This document shows, piece after piece, positions 9,263 to 17,594 of a stretch of DNA of 39,609 nucleotides. Source of the DNA: Verrucomicrobiota bacterium (GTDB lineage Bacteria > Verrucomicrobiota > Verrucomicrobiia > Limisphaerales > JACQFS01); the NCBI GenBank assembly GCA_016199935.1, contig JACQFS010000142.1:1-39609 (forward strand), in the 5' to 3' direction. How positions within the stretch are numbered: position 1 is the first letter of the stretch; each line of letters starts with the position of its first letter. The translations under genes were made by a program, and so were the position numbers. Below the pieces are notes generated by a model that was not told the origin of the DNA, searched no databases, and saw nothing but the letters and a program-made list of their open reading frames with translations.

Positions 9263-9610
9263 ATGGCAAAAATGAACATGCGTTTCAGTTCAAAGTGCGC
9301 GGCGTTTGTGCTTCTGCTCGCGCTGTTCCTCTCGGGTTGCCGCACGCCGGACTACACCAAGGGCCAGTCCGATGTTTGCGAAGTTCACCACGTCGCCATG
9401 ACCAGGCGTGCGCTGCCGTTCGCGCACGGCATGATCCCCATGAGCCGCAAGGCGGCCGAGACCGGCGAATGGGGCCGACGCATGAAATTCCATCCGCATC
9501 CGGGCGATTGCATTCCGGCCACCGACATCGTCCTGCCCGGACAGACAGGACGCGCGCTGGAGTTCGTCTGCCGCGATTGTGAGCAGGCGATGCGGCGGAT
9601 GAAGCAGTGA
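9263..9610 (+). CDS. Small Cys/His-rich lipoprotein
   Basis: 115 residues. The start at 9263 is chosen for a GGAAG 5 bases upstream; ATG 9272 and 9278 are alternatives. A lipoprotein signal is clear (FVLLLALFLSGC, lipid Cys26). The mature part is rich in possible metal ligands: Cys39-x2-His42-His43, Met46, His55, His77, His79, Cys83, and a final Cys103-x2-Cys106 (CRDC). That pattern suggests a bound metal or disulfides. It lies 2 bp after the mosaic VWA gene and just before the giant envelope protein, so it is probably co-expressed. I do not recognise a named family with certainty. Confidence 0.75.
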   Translation: MAKMNMRFSSKCAAFVLLLALFLSGCRTPDYTKGQSDVCEVHHVAMTRRALPFAHGMIPMSRKAAETGEWGRRMKFHPHPGDCIPATDIVLPGQTGRALEFVCRDCEQAMRRMKQ

Positions 9611-9712
9611 GCAACTGGAATGTTGGTCACCCAAACAAATAACGAACACAACTTTTACATCTGCCGAACAACCGGCAACCGCGACGAAGGCAAAATCATT
9701 GGGAACAAAATC

Positions 9713-12700
9713 ATGAAAACAAAGAACACAACGGCCAGGACCACCACATGCAAAATGACGCGGTCCCCGATTGACCGACCGAACATCGCGAAGCGTTTGG
9801 ACTGCGGCGCTTCAGCGCCGCTTTCAAATGCGTGGGTGCGAGCGAGGCCGTTGTGCGTCACGGATGAAAAAGCGGTGATGAATCACCGCAGTCCAAACGC
9901 TTCGCGATGTTTGGACGCGCCCACGGATTCGTCGCCTGCAAGCCGGGCGGAGGCGCAATGTCAGGCAGGGGGCGCTTTCCTCAGCGCGCCGTGGCCGGTC
10001 AAGCCAACGTCCGACATTCCTCACGGCGCGCTGGGGACAGCGTGTCCTGCCATCCGCACTTTTGCCGGGCTGTTGCTCATTGCGCTCGCGCTTTGCGGCC
10101 CGCTTATTGCCGCGACTGCGCCACCAAAGGGAGACAAAGCACCGCCGCTCACGCCTCCTCCTCCTCCCGCACCCGCGCCCGTCATCACACTCTCCGATTT
10201 CAAACTCACCGGTGAGCTCGCGGGCGAACGCGCGGCGTTCACGCTCACGGCGAAGGCGAAGGTGGAGGACACCAAGGGCGGCTCGCTCGAACTGCTCTCG
10301 GGCACGGTCGCGCTCACAGGTTTCACGCCGAATCCCAAGTGGCGATTGCGCGTGGAGCAGAACCGTTTCATCGCCGTGTTCGACCGCGATGGCACGTTTC
10401 CGATCGAGATCAAATTTAACACCGCCGTGCGCCAGCGCGACGGGTGGAAGTCGGTGGATTTCCGTGTCGCTCCGAGCGTGCTGCAACCGCTCGTGCTGCG
10501 CGGGCTGGCGGAGGACACGCAGTTCCGCTTCGCCGGTGCGGCGCGCGCGGACCGCAAGGGCGACGACTTTGTGACGTGGCTCGCGTCAGACGGCGTGGTG
10601 AACCTCTCGTGGCAGGAGACGCGGCCGGAGGCGGAGGGAAAACTTTTTTACGCCGCCGAGATGCTCTCGCAAATCAGCGTGAGTCCGGGGCTGTTGCGTC
10701 AGACGGCGCTGCTGGATTTCAAAGTGATGCAGGGCGAGCTGAGTCGCGTCGCGATTTTGCTGCGCGGCAAGGACGAGGTGACGCGCGTGCAGGGCGACCA
10801 GGTGCTCGCGTGGAACGTCGAGCCGGTCGCCGGCTCCTCCACCGACCGCCGGCTCGTAGTGAAGCTCAACCAGCCGCAGAAGGACTCCTTCGCGCTCCAG
10901 GTGCAGACGCAGGCGCCGCTCGGCGCGTTCCCGCAGACGGCCGGGGCGACGCAGTTGCAGCCGGAGGGCGCGACGCGCTTCGCCGGCTTCTTCCGCGTGG
11001 TGAACGATGGCGCGGTGCGGCTCGAAGTCGTGCAGGCAGCCGGGCTGTCGCAAATTTCGCCGGAGCAATTTCCCGAGACGAGCGCGAGCAAGGCGGCGCT
11101 GCGCTCGACGGGCACGCAGCGTTTCGCGTATCGCTTTTCCGGCGGCGACATCGCTCTGAAAATCCAGGCCGAGCAGACGCTGCCGGAACTGACGGTGTCG
11201 CAGGTGCTCGCCTACCGGCTGGGCGAGGCGGAACTTTCGGCCGAGGCGGAGATCGAGGTGGAAATCCGCGAGGCGCCGTTGCGTGAGCTGACGCTGCACG
11301 TGCCCAAGGGCTACGCCGTCGCGCAGCTCAGCGCGAACGGGCTCGCCGATTATTTTTTGCGCGAGCCGGCGGACCAGACGAATGCCGAGCTGCGTTTGGT
11401 TTTCAGCCAGCCCGTTTCCGGCCGGCAGGTCATCGGCCTGCGGCTGGAGCGCAACTCCGCGCTCGTCTCGACCAACTGGACGCTCCCGCGCATCGAGGTG
11501 CCCAAGGCGAAATCCGTCCGCGGCAACGTGGGCGTGTCCGCCGACGCGGGCTTCCGTCTCACGCCCGCGCGCACGTCGGGCCTCACCGAAATGGCCACGG
11601 CATTTTTCCCGCGCAAAATTTCCGGTCTGCAGACGGCGTTCCGCATCAGCGAGCCGGCGTGGCAGGCGACGTTGCGCGTCGAGCGGCTGCCGCAAACGGT
11701 GCAGGCCGACGCGTTCCACCTATTCTCCATCGGCGAGGGCATCGCCTACGGCAGCAGCGTGATGAACTACGTCGTGTCGGGCGCGCCGGTGTCGGCGTTT
11801 CGCGTCGAGCTGTCGGACGAATATTTCAACGTCGAGTTCACCGGCGCGGACGTGCGCAACTGGCAGAAGACGACGAACGGCTACGTGGTGCAGTTGCACG
11901 CGCCGGTGTCGGGCGCCTACACGCTGCTCGCGAGCTACGAGCGGCCGTTCAAGGCGCAGGGCGAGACGCTGGCGTTCACCGGCGCGCGCCCGCTCGACGC
12001 GCAAAGCGAGCAGGGCCACACGGTCATCATCAGCGCGAACCAGTTCGAGGTGAAGCCGGCGGAAATTTCGCCCGGCCTGCTGCCGCTCGAAAGCGGCGAG
12101 GTGCCGCCGGAATACCGGCTGTTCTTCGACGCGCCGATTCTCGCGGCGTATCGCTACGCGGCGCGGCCGTTCAATCTGCGCCTCGCGCTCAGCCCGCTCG
12201 CGCAGGGCGATTCGCTCAACCAGGTCGTCGAGCGCGCGTCGCTGCTCACGCGCATCTCGAAGGAGGGCCAGGTCGTCACCGACGCGACTTACTTTCTGAA
12301 AAATCGCGGCAACCCGAATTTCCGCCTCACGCTGCCCGAGGGCACGCAGCTCTGGTCCGCGACCGTGAACGGCGCGCCGGTCGTGCCGGTGATTGACGCG
12401 AAGGACAACCTCATCCGCCTGCCGCAGAGCGCCGACCCCAACGCGGTGCTCAAGGTGGACCTCAAGCTCGCGTCGCGCTCGGCGGTCGCGGAGCGCGTGA
12501 CGCTCGCCGCGCCCAAGGTGAACGCGCCCGAGATGCTCGCCGAGTGGCGGCTCGAACCCGACGCGGGCCGGCGGCTCGTCTTCGAGCGCGGCTCGCTCAC
12601 GCCCGTCGGCGGCGAGACGGACGTGACGGGCTTCGCGCAACTCGCGCGCGTGTTCAACGGCGGCGGCGACGCGCTGCGCCCGGCGGTGCTGCTCTTCGCG

Positions 12701-15700
12701 GCGCTGTTGCTCGTGGGCATCGCCATCGCGGTGTGGCGGTGGACGTGTCAGGACGGCGTTTTCAAATTTACCGCGAGGCATCTGTGCGGTGTCGTGGTGG
12801 GGCTCGCGGCGTTCGGGCTTGCGGTGGTCGTGCTGCTCACGTTGGCCAATGCGGCGACGGGGCAGCAGGCCTTCTCGTCGCGCGAACTGAGTTTCCTCGC
12901 GCCGGTGAAACAGGCCGGCAGCGTGTTGAGCATCGAAGTGGCGAACCTCGAGGACAAGCCGACGACCGGCGGCGCGCTGCGTCCGGCGTGGCCCGCGCTG
13001 CTGGCGCTCTTGGCGTGGGGCTTCGCGTGGAGCCGCCGTGACGCGACGCTCAAGGCGCTCGCGCGCGCGGTCGGCTGGACGCTCGTCGCGTGGGCCGCGC
13101 TGCGTTCGCAAAACGGCGCGCCGGCATTTGTCATCGTCGTGGTCGCGTTCCTCGGAGTGCACGTTTTGATTCCGGCGATGCGGCAGTTGTTCCGTCTGCC
13201 GCGCCGGGCCGCGACTGATGCGGGTGAGAGCGGCATCGCGACGGCGGTCACGTCATTGCTCATCGGCGCGCTGCTGTGGCTGAACACCGGCTGCGCAATG
13301 GACGCCACGGGCCGCACCAAAACTTCCGGCCCCTCGCTCGCGCTGAAGGAGCCGCCGGTCGCGGAGTCCATCACGCAGAGCGTGCGCGTGGAGGAACAGT
13401 TCGCGCTCGGGACGTCGAAAATCCACTGGCCCGCGCTCAAGGGCCAGGTGCTGCCGCTGCTCGCCGAGCCGGCGGTGCTCACGCGCGTGAGCTACCCGTC
13501 GAACTCGCTCAAGCTCGTGACCGCGCAGGTCGGCGGCCGGCGCACGCAGCAACTGGTCGCGAAGTTCGACGGGACTTACGACGTGGAGGTGCAATACCAG
13601 ATGCAGGTGACGAAGAAGAACGGCGAGAGCGGCTTCGCGTTGCCGACGCAGTTCGGACTCGTCAACGAACTCCAGCTCACGCTCGCCGGCCTTGACGTGG
13701 ACGTGCAGTCGGCGCAGGCGGTGTCCATCGAGCGCGAGCTCGCGGACACGAACACGGTCGCGAAGCTGGTGCTCGCGCCGGTGGGAGAAACGTGGGTCGG
13801 CTGGAGGCCGCGCAGCCGCGATGTGAAAAAGGAGAAGGCGGTGTTCTACGCCGATGTGGCGCAGCTTTACGCGCCGTCGGCGGGCGTGATCGAGGGCGCG
13901 CATCACGTCGCGATTCGCCCGGCGCAGGGGGAGCTGGGCGAGTTGGTGTTCACGATTCCAGCGGGAGCGACCGTCACTGACGTGGGTAGCAGCCGAGGTA
14001 ACGAGGCTCTAACTTCTCAGTCCGGAAAAAGTCAGAGCCTCCTCACGTCGGCTGCTAACGGATCGGTGGTGTCGCTGTGGCGCTTCGATCCGGATGCGCG
14101 AAAGCTGCGCGTCACGTTGAACCCGCCGCAGTCGAAGCCGTTCGCGCTCGTCATCCGTTCGCAGGTCGCGACGGGACCGCTGCCGGTCGAGCAATCCGTC
14201 GGGCTCGTGTCGGTGGATGGCGCGGCGGGGCAGATTGGTCTGCTCGGCGTCGCCACTGGAAATGAAGTGCAGCTCGACAGCGTGGGCGCGGATTCTTTTT
14301 CTCCGATCAACCTCGAAGATTTTCCCGCGGCCACCGCGCAATCCCTCGCGTCGCAGATTTCCGGGCTGACCGTGCGTCGCGCATTCCGTTATTCGGATGC
14401 GAAGGCCACCGCGTCGCTCAAGGCCTCGCCCGTCGAGCCGGACGTGCGCGTCGAGGCGCAGACCACGTTGTCGCTCGGCGAGGACCGCACCGTGCTCGCC
14501 GCGAACCTCACGGTGGACATCACGCGCGCCGGAATTTTCCGCCTCAGCTTCGTGATGCCCGACGGCTTCGACGCCGAGGCGATCAGCGGCGCGGCGTTGA
14601 GCCATTGGACGGAACTCAAGAGCGACGCGGGGCGCGTCATCACGCTGCACCTGCGCGGCAAGACCGAGGGGCGGCAGGCGTTCGCGATCAACGTGACCGG
14701 CCCCGGCGTGAAGTCCGCGGCGGCGTGGCGCGTGCCGCAGTTGCTCCTGCGCGAAGCGGGCAAACAGCAGGGCACGCTCGTGATCGCGCCCGAGCAGGGG
14801 ATGCAGTTGCAGGCGGCGACGGTCGAGGGCGTGTCGCAGCTCGGCCCGCAGCAGTCGGGCATCAAGCAGAAGGGCGTGCTCGCGTTCCGGCTGTTGCAGA
14901 CGGCGTGGAACCTCGCGCTGAAAGTCGAGCAGGTGGAGCCGTGGATCCAGGTCACGAGCCTCCAGCACGCGACGGTCAACGAGGCGCTCGTGAAGGTCGC
15001 CGCGAACTTGCAATACCAGATCGAAAACACGGGGCTGAAAACCTTGCGCGTGCTCCTGCCGACGAACGCCGAGAGCGTGCGCTTCACGGGTGAACTGGTG
15101 ACGGACTTTCTGCAAGTGCAGAATGCGGTGACGAATCCCGACAAGTCGGGACAACTGTGGGAGGTGAAATTGTCGCGCCGCGTCATCGGCCAGTATCTGC
15201 TGCACGCGACATGGCAGACGGTGATGGCCGACCAGGCGAGCGACACCACGATGGCCGGCGTGCAGGCGGCGGAGGTGAATCTGCAACGCGGCTTCGTGGC
15301 CGTGCAGTCGGGCGGACGGTTGCAGTTGCGAGTGGACGCCGCGCCCGCGGCGTTGCAGCCGGCCGAGTGGCAGAGCATCCCGCGCGCGCTCCAGCAAAAC
15401 CTCCCGCAGACCGCGGCGAGCCACACGTTCCGGCTCGTCGAGCCGGCGTTCGTGCTGCCGCTGAAACTGGAGCGGCACGAGGCGGCGAAACTTTTGCCCG
15501 CGCGCATCAACCGCATCACCTTCACCTCCGCGATCTCCGACGACGGCGTGATGCTGACGCGCGCGCAGCTCGAGATGCAGCCGGGCGACAAGCGCCTGCT
15601 CGCGCTCACCCTGCCGGCGGGAGCGAAGTTCTGGTTCGCGTTCGTGAACAACGGCGGCGTGTGGCCGTGGCGCGACGGCGAGAAGATTCTGATCCCGCTC

Positions 15701-16603
15701 GAACAGCCGTCACGCGGCGCGGCGGTGCCGGTGGAGATTTTCTTCAGCGGCAAGGCCGGCGCGGCGGACGGGCGCGCGCTCGATCTCGAACTGCTCGCGC
15801 CGAAATTTGACCTGCCGCTGGAAAACCTCACGTGGCGCGTTTTCCTCGGCGAGCGGTGGCAGGTGAAAAAGTGGGCGGGCGCGTTGCAACTGGAGCAGGA
15901 GCAGTTCGTCGCGGGCGGCGCGGCGTTTGATTTGCAGGGCTACCTCAAGGGCGAGGCCGTGCAGCAGCGGCAGAAAAGCGATCAGGCCACGCAGATGCTC
16001 ACGCTCGGCAACAACGCGCTGCAACAGGGCGACCCGCAGCAGGCGCGGCGGGCGTTCCAGTCGGCGTGGGGATTGTCGAAGCACGACAGCGCCTTCAACG
16101 AGGACGCGCGCGTGCAGTTGCACAACCTCAAGCTGCAACAGGCGCTCGTGGGTTTGAACGTCCGGCAGTTAAACGTCAACGGCGGCGTCGCGACCAACGC
16201 CGTCGCGCTCACGCTCAACGGCAGGCTGCGCGAAACTCAAGGCGGCCAGGAACTCAACTACACGCAGCAGGACGCGAAGCAACTGATCGAGCAGCGCACC
16301 AGTGACGACAACGCCGCGCTGATGAAACTGGCCGAGCGGATCATCCAGCAGCAGGACGCCGCGGTGATTGTGCCCGCCGCGATCCGCGCGAACATTCCCG
16401 AGCAGGGCCGCCTGCTCACCTTCAAGCGCGCCGTGGTGGTGGACACGTGGGCTGACCTAAAGATCGCGGTGCAAACGACCGCGGCGCGGACGTCCTCACT
16501 GGGAACGCAAGCCGCGACGCTGGCGGGGATTTTCCTGATGCTCGCGCTGGTCGCGTGGGTGTCGGCGTCGTTTGGGGCGCGCCGGACGAGTGCGGCGGAG
16601 TGA
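9713..16603 (+). CDS. Very large multi-domain envelope protein with internally duplicated halves
   Basis: About 2296 residues from ATG 9713 (GGGA 8 bases upstream); the frame is open back to ATG 9620, giving 2327. Residue numbers here count from 9620. A hydrophobic signal or anchor (TFAGLLLIALALCGPLIAAT) starts only near residue 149, after a leader that includes two palindromic elements. It is followed by a Pro-rich linker and a long beta-rich region. A central cluster of membrane segments lies at about 1020-1226 and ends in LLWLNTGC, a lipobox-like sequence. A second beta-rich half follows, with a TPR-like stretch (LGNNALQQGDPQQARRAFQ) and a C-terminal membrane helix. The halves align from about 395 (VLAWNVEP...) and 1484 (VSLWRFDP...). 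A 74-bp palindromic element is read in frame at 13986-14059. Function unknown; probably envelope assembly or sensing with the preceding genes. Confidence 0.8.
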   Translation: MKTKNTTARTTTCKMTRSPIDRPNIAKRLDCGASAPLSNAWVRARPLCVTDEKAVMNHRSPNASRCLDAPTDSSPASRAEAQCQAGGAFLSAPWPVKPTSDIPHGALGTACPAIRTFAGLLLIALALCGPLIAATAPPKGDKAPPLTPPPPPAPAPVITLSDFKLTGELAGERAAFTLTAKAKVEDTKGGSLELLSGTVALTGFTPNPKWRLRVEQNRFIAVFDRDGTFPIEIKFNTAVRQRDGWKSVDFRVAPSVLQPLVLRGLAEDTQFRFAGAARADRKGDDFVTWLASDGVVNLSWQETRPEAEGKLFYAAEMLSQISVSPGLLRQTALLDFKVMQGELSRVAILLRGKDEVTRVQGDQVLAWNVEPVAGSSTDRRLVVKLNQPQKDSFALQVQTQAPLGAFPQTAGATQLQPEGATRFAGFFRVVNDGAVRLEVVQAAGLSQISPEQFPETSASKAALRSTGTQRFAYRFSGGDIALKIQAEQTLPELTVSQVLAYRLGEAELSAEAEIEVEIREAPLRELTLHVPKGYAVAQLSANGLADYFLREPADQTNAELRLVFSQPVSGRQVIGLRLERNSALVSTNWTLPRIEVPKAKSVRGNVGVSADAGFRLTPARTSGLTEMATAFFPRKISGLQTAFRISEPAWQATLRVERLPQTVQADAFHLFSIGEGIAYGSSVMNYVVSGAPVSAFRVELSDEYFNVEFTGADVRNWQKTTNGYVVQLHAPVSGAYTLLASYERPFKAQGETLAFTGARPLDAQSEQGHTVIISANQFEVKPAEISPGLLPLESGEVPPEYRLFFDAPILAAYRYAARPFNLRLALSPLAQGDSLNQVVERASLLTRISKEGQVVTDATYFLKNRGNPNFRLTLPEGTQLWSATVNGAPVVPVIDAKDNLIRLPQSADPNAVLKVDLKLASRSAVAERVTLAAPKVNAPEMLAEWRLEPDAGRRLVFERGSLTPVGGETDVTGFAQLARVFNGGGDALRPAVLLFAALLLVGIAIAVWRWTCQDGVFKFTARHLCGVVVGLAAFGLAVVVLLTLANAATGQQAFSSRELSFLAPVKQAGSVLSIEVANLEDKPTTGGALRPAWPALLALLAWGFAWSRRDATLKALARAVGWTLVAWAALRSQNGAPAFVIVVVAFLGVHVLIPAMRQLFRLPRRAATDAGESGIATAVTSLLIGALLWLNTGCAMDATGRTKTSGPSLALKEPPVAESITQSVRVEEQFALGTSKIHWPALKGQVLPLLAEPAVLTRVSYPSNSLKLVTAQVGGRRTQQLVAKFDGTYDVEVQYQMQVTKKNGESGFALPTQFGLVNELQLTLAGLDVDVQSAQAVSIERELADTNTVAKLVLAPVGETWVGWRPRSRDVKKEKAVFYADVAQLYAPSAGVIEGAHHVAIRPAQGELGELVFTIPAGATVTDVGSSRGNEALTSQSGKSQSLLTSAANGSVVSLWRFDPDARKLRVTLNPPQSKPFALVIRSQVATGPLPVEQSVGLVSVDGAAGQIGLLGVATGNEVQLDSVGADSFSPINLEDFPAATAQSLASQISGLTVRRAFRYSDAKATASLKASPVEPDVRVEAQTTLSLGEDRTVLAANLTVDITRAGIFRLSFVMPDGFDAEAISGAALSHWTELKSDAGRVITLHLRGKTEGRQAFAINVTGPGVKSAAAWRVPQLLLREAGKQQGTLVIAPEQGMQLQAATVEGVSQLGPQQSGIKQKGVLAFRLLQTAWNLALKVEQVEPWIQVTSLQHATVNEALVKVAANLQYQIENTGLKTLRVLLPTNAESVRFTGELVTDFLQVQNAVTNPDKSGQLWEVKLSRRVIGQYLLHATWQTVMADQASDTTMAGVQAAEVNLQRGFVAVQSGGRLQLRVDAAPAALQPAEWQSIPRALQQNLPQTAASHTFRLVEPAFVLPLKLERHEAAKLLPARINRITFTSAISDDGVMLTRAQLEMQPGDKRLLALTLPAGAKFWFAFVNNGGVWPWRDGEKILIPLEQPSRGAAVPVEIFFSGKAGAADGRALDLELLAPKFDLPLENLTWRVFLGERWQVKKWAGALQLEQEQFVAGGAAFDLQGYLKGEAVQQRQKSDQATQMLTLGNNALQQGDPQQARRAFQSAWGLSKHDSAFNEDARVQLHNLKLQQALVGLNVRQLNVNGGVATNAVALTLNGRLRETQGGQELNYTQQDAKQLIEQRTSDDNAALMKLAERIIQQQDAAVIVPAAIRANIPEQGRLLTFKRAVVVDTWADLKIAVQTTAARTSSLGTQAATLAGIFLMLALVAWVSASFGARRTSAAE
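9782..9911. repeat. 130-bp palindromic element inside the leader of the giant gene
   Basis: Perfect 26-bp inverted arms at 9782-9807 and 9886-9911 (AACATCGCGAAGCG..., TTTGGACTGCGG). Each arm runs into a hairpin of the form GCGG-nnn-TTCA-nnn-CCGC: 9804-9821 has CGC/GCG, and 9872-9889 read on the minus strand has TGA/TCA. The TTCA loop is kept while the three inner pairs all differ by compensatory changes. The element is read in frame by the giant gene. Confidence 0.9.
9964..10051. repeat. Second palindromic element in the leader of the giant gene
   Basis: Imperfect 30-bp inverted arms at 9964-9993 and 10022-10051 (25 of 30 match), with the conserved end CAGCGCGCCGTG and its complement. The arms resemble those at 22200-22286 (GGYAGGRCRCGSTGTCCYCA pattern), so both belong to one family. 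The element ends about 12 bases before the hydrophobic signal codons. Confidence 0.75.
13986..14059. repeat. Palindromic element read in frame inside the giant gene
   Basis: Inverted arms at 13986-14013 and 14031-14059 share TAGCAGCCGA..., GAGGCTCT with a few mismatches, around a 17-base centre. The frame stays open, adding a Ser/Gly/Asn-rich stretch (SSRGNEALTSQSGKSQSLL) between two beta-rich segments (TIPAGATVTDV and VVSLWRFDP) that would otherwise adjoin. Confidence 0.85.
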
Positions 16604-16616
16604 CGCCGGAGGCTGG

Positions 16617-17588
16617 CTACATCAGCTTGAGCTTCGGCAAATCCTGCGAGTCCACGAGGCCGACCGGCTCGCGTTTCGCGTTCACGACGATGAGGTCGTC
16701 AATGTTGCGCTCGTTGAAAATCTTCAGCGCCTCAGCGGCGAGCGCGGTGTCGCGGATGCAGATGGGATTGCGCGTCATCACGTCGGTGAGCTTGCGCGAG
16801 AGCAGGTCGGCATCGGAGGACATGCGGCGGCGGAAATCGCCATCGGTGAAGACGCCGGCGAGTTTGCCGCGCTTGTCCACGACGGCGAGGCTGCCGGACT
16901 TGGCGTGCGTCATCACGAGCAGCGCCTCCTTCACGGTGAGCGACTGCGCGGCGATGGCGTTGCGGTCGCCGGTGCGCATGATGTCGCCGGTGCGCACGAG
17001 CATCGCGCGGCCGATGGCGCCAGAGGGATGATACTTCGCGAAATCCTTTTGCGTGAAGCCGCGCGCTTCGAGCACGGCCATCGCGAGCGCGTCGCCCATC
17101 ACGAGCATCGCGGTGGTGCTGGCGGTCGGGGCGAGGTTGAACGGGCAGGCTTCCTTGGGCACGCGGACGTTGAGGACGACGTCGCTGTGCCGCGCGATGG
17201 CGGACTTGGGGTTGCCGGTGATGGCGATGATTTTCACCGCAAACCGCTTGAGCGCCGGCAGCAGGTTCACCATTTCCTCCGACTCGCCCGAGTAGCTGAG
17301 CGCGAGGATCACGTCGCCATCGCTCACGAGGCCGAGGTCGCCGTGGAGCGCATCCACGCTGCTGAGGACGACGCTGGTCGAGCCAGTGCTCGTGAGCGTG
17401 GCTGCGATCTTGGCGCCGACGTTGCCCGACTTGCCGATGCCGATGACGACGAGTTTGCCGCGCTGACGCAGCGCGGCGGCGACGGTTTCAACAGCAGCGG
17501 CGAAGGAATCATCGAGCTGCGCGCGCACGGCCTTGAGCGCGGCGAGTTCGATGTCGAAGACTTGGCGGGCTTTGCTGAGGTGGCTCAT
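16617..17588 (-). CDS. kdsD: D-arabinose 5-phosphate isomerase (KdsD/KpsF/GutQ family)
   Basis: 323 residues, full length for the family. An N-terminal SIS domain (about 35-165; VVIGIGKSGNVGAKIAATL, STGSTSVVLSSVDALHGDLG, ALSYSGESEE) is followed by two CBS domains (about 205-323; MRTGDRN, GVFTDGDFRR, MTRNPICI, DDLIVVN). The enzyme interconverts ribulose 5-phosphate and arabinose 5-phosphate for KDO, the inner-core sugar of lipopolysaccharide, in the cytoplasm. It is the last gene of a minus-strand run, 6 bp after pheA, and converges with the giant envelope gene (13-bp gap). The presence of KDO synthesis indicates a Gram-negative envelope. Confidence 0.95.
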   Translation of the reverse strand: MSHLSKARQVFDIELAALKAVRAQLDDSFAAAVETVAAALRQRGKLVVIGIGKSGNVGAKIAATLTSTGSTSVVLSSVDALHGDLGLVSDGDVILALSYSGESEEMVNLLPALKRFAVKIIAITGNPKSAIARHSDVVLNVRVPKEACPFNLAPTASTTAMLVMGDALAMAVLEARGFTQKDFAKYHPSGAIGRAMLVRTGDIMRTGDRNAIAAQSLTVKEALLVMTHAKSGSLAVVDKRGKLAGVFTDGDFRRRMSSDADLLSRKLTDVMTRNPICIRDTALAAEALKIFNERNIDDLIVVNAKREPVGLVDSQDLPKLKLM

Positions 17589-17594
17589 GGCCGC

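Noticed and set aside
9782-14059. CRISPR-like array
   Set aside because: The repeats are inverted pairs of different families, not regularly spaced direct repeats, and no cas genes are present.
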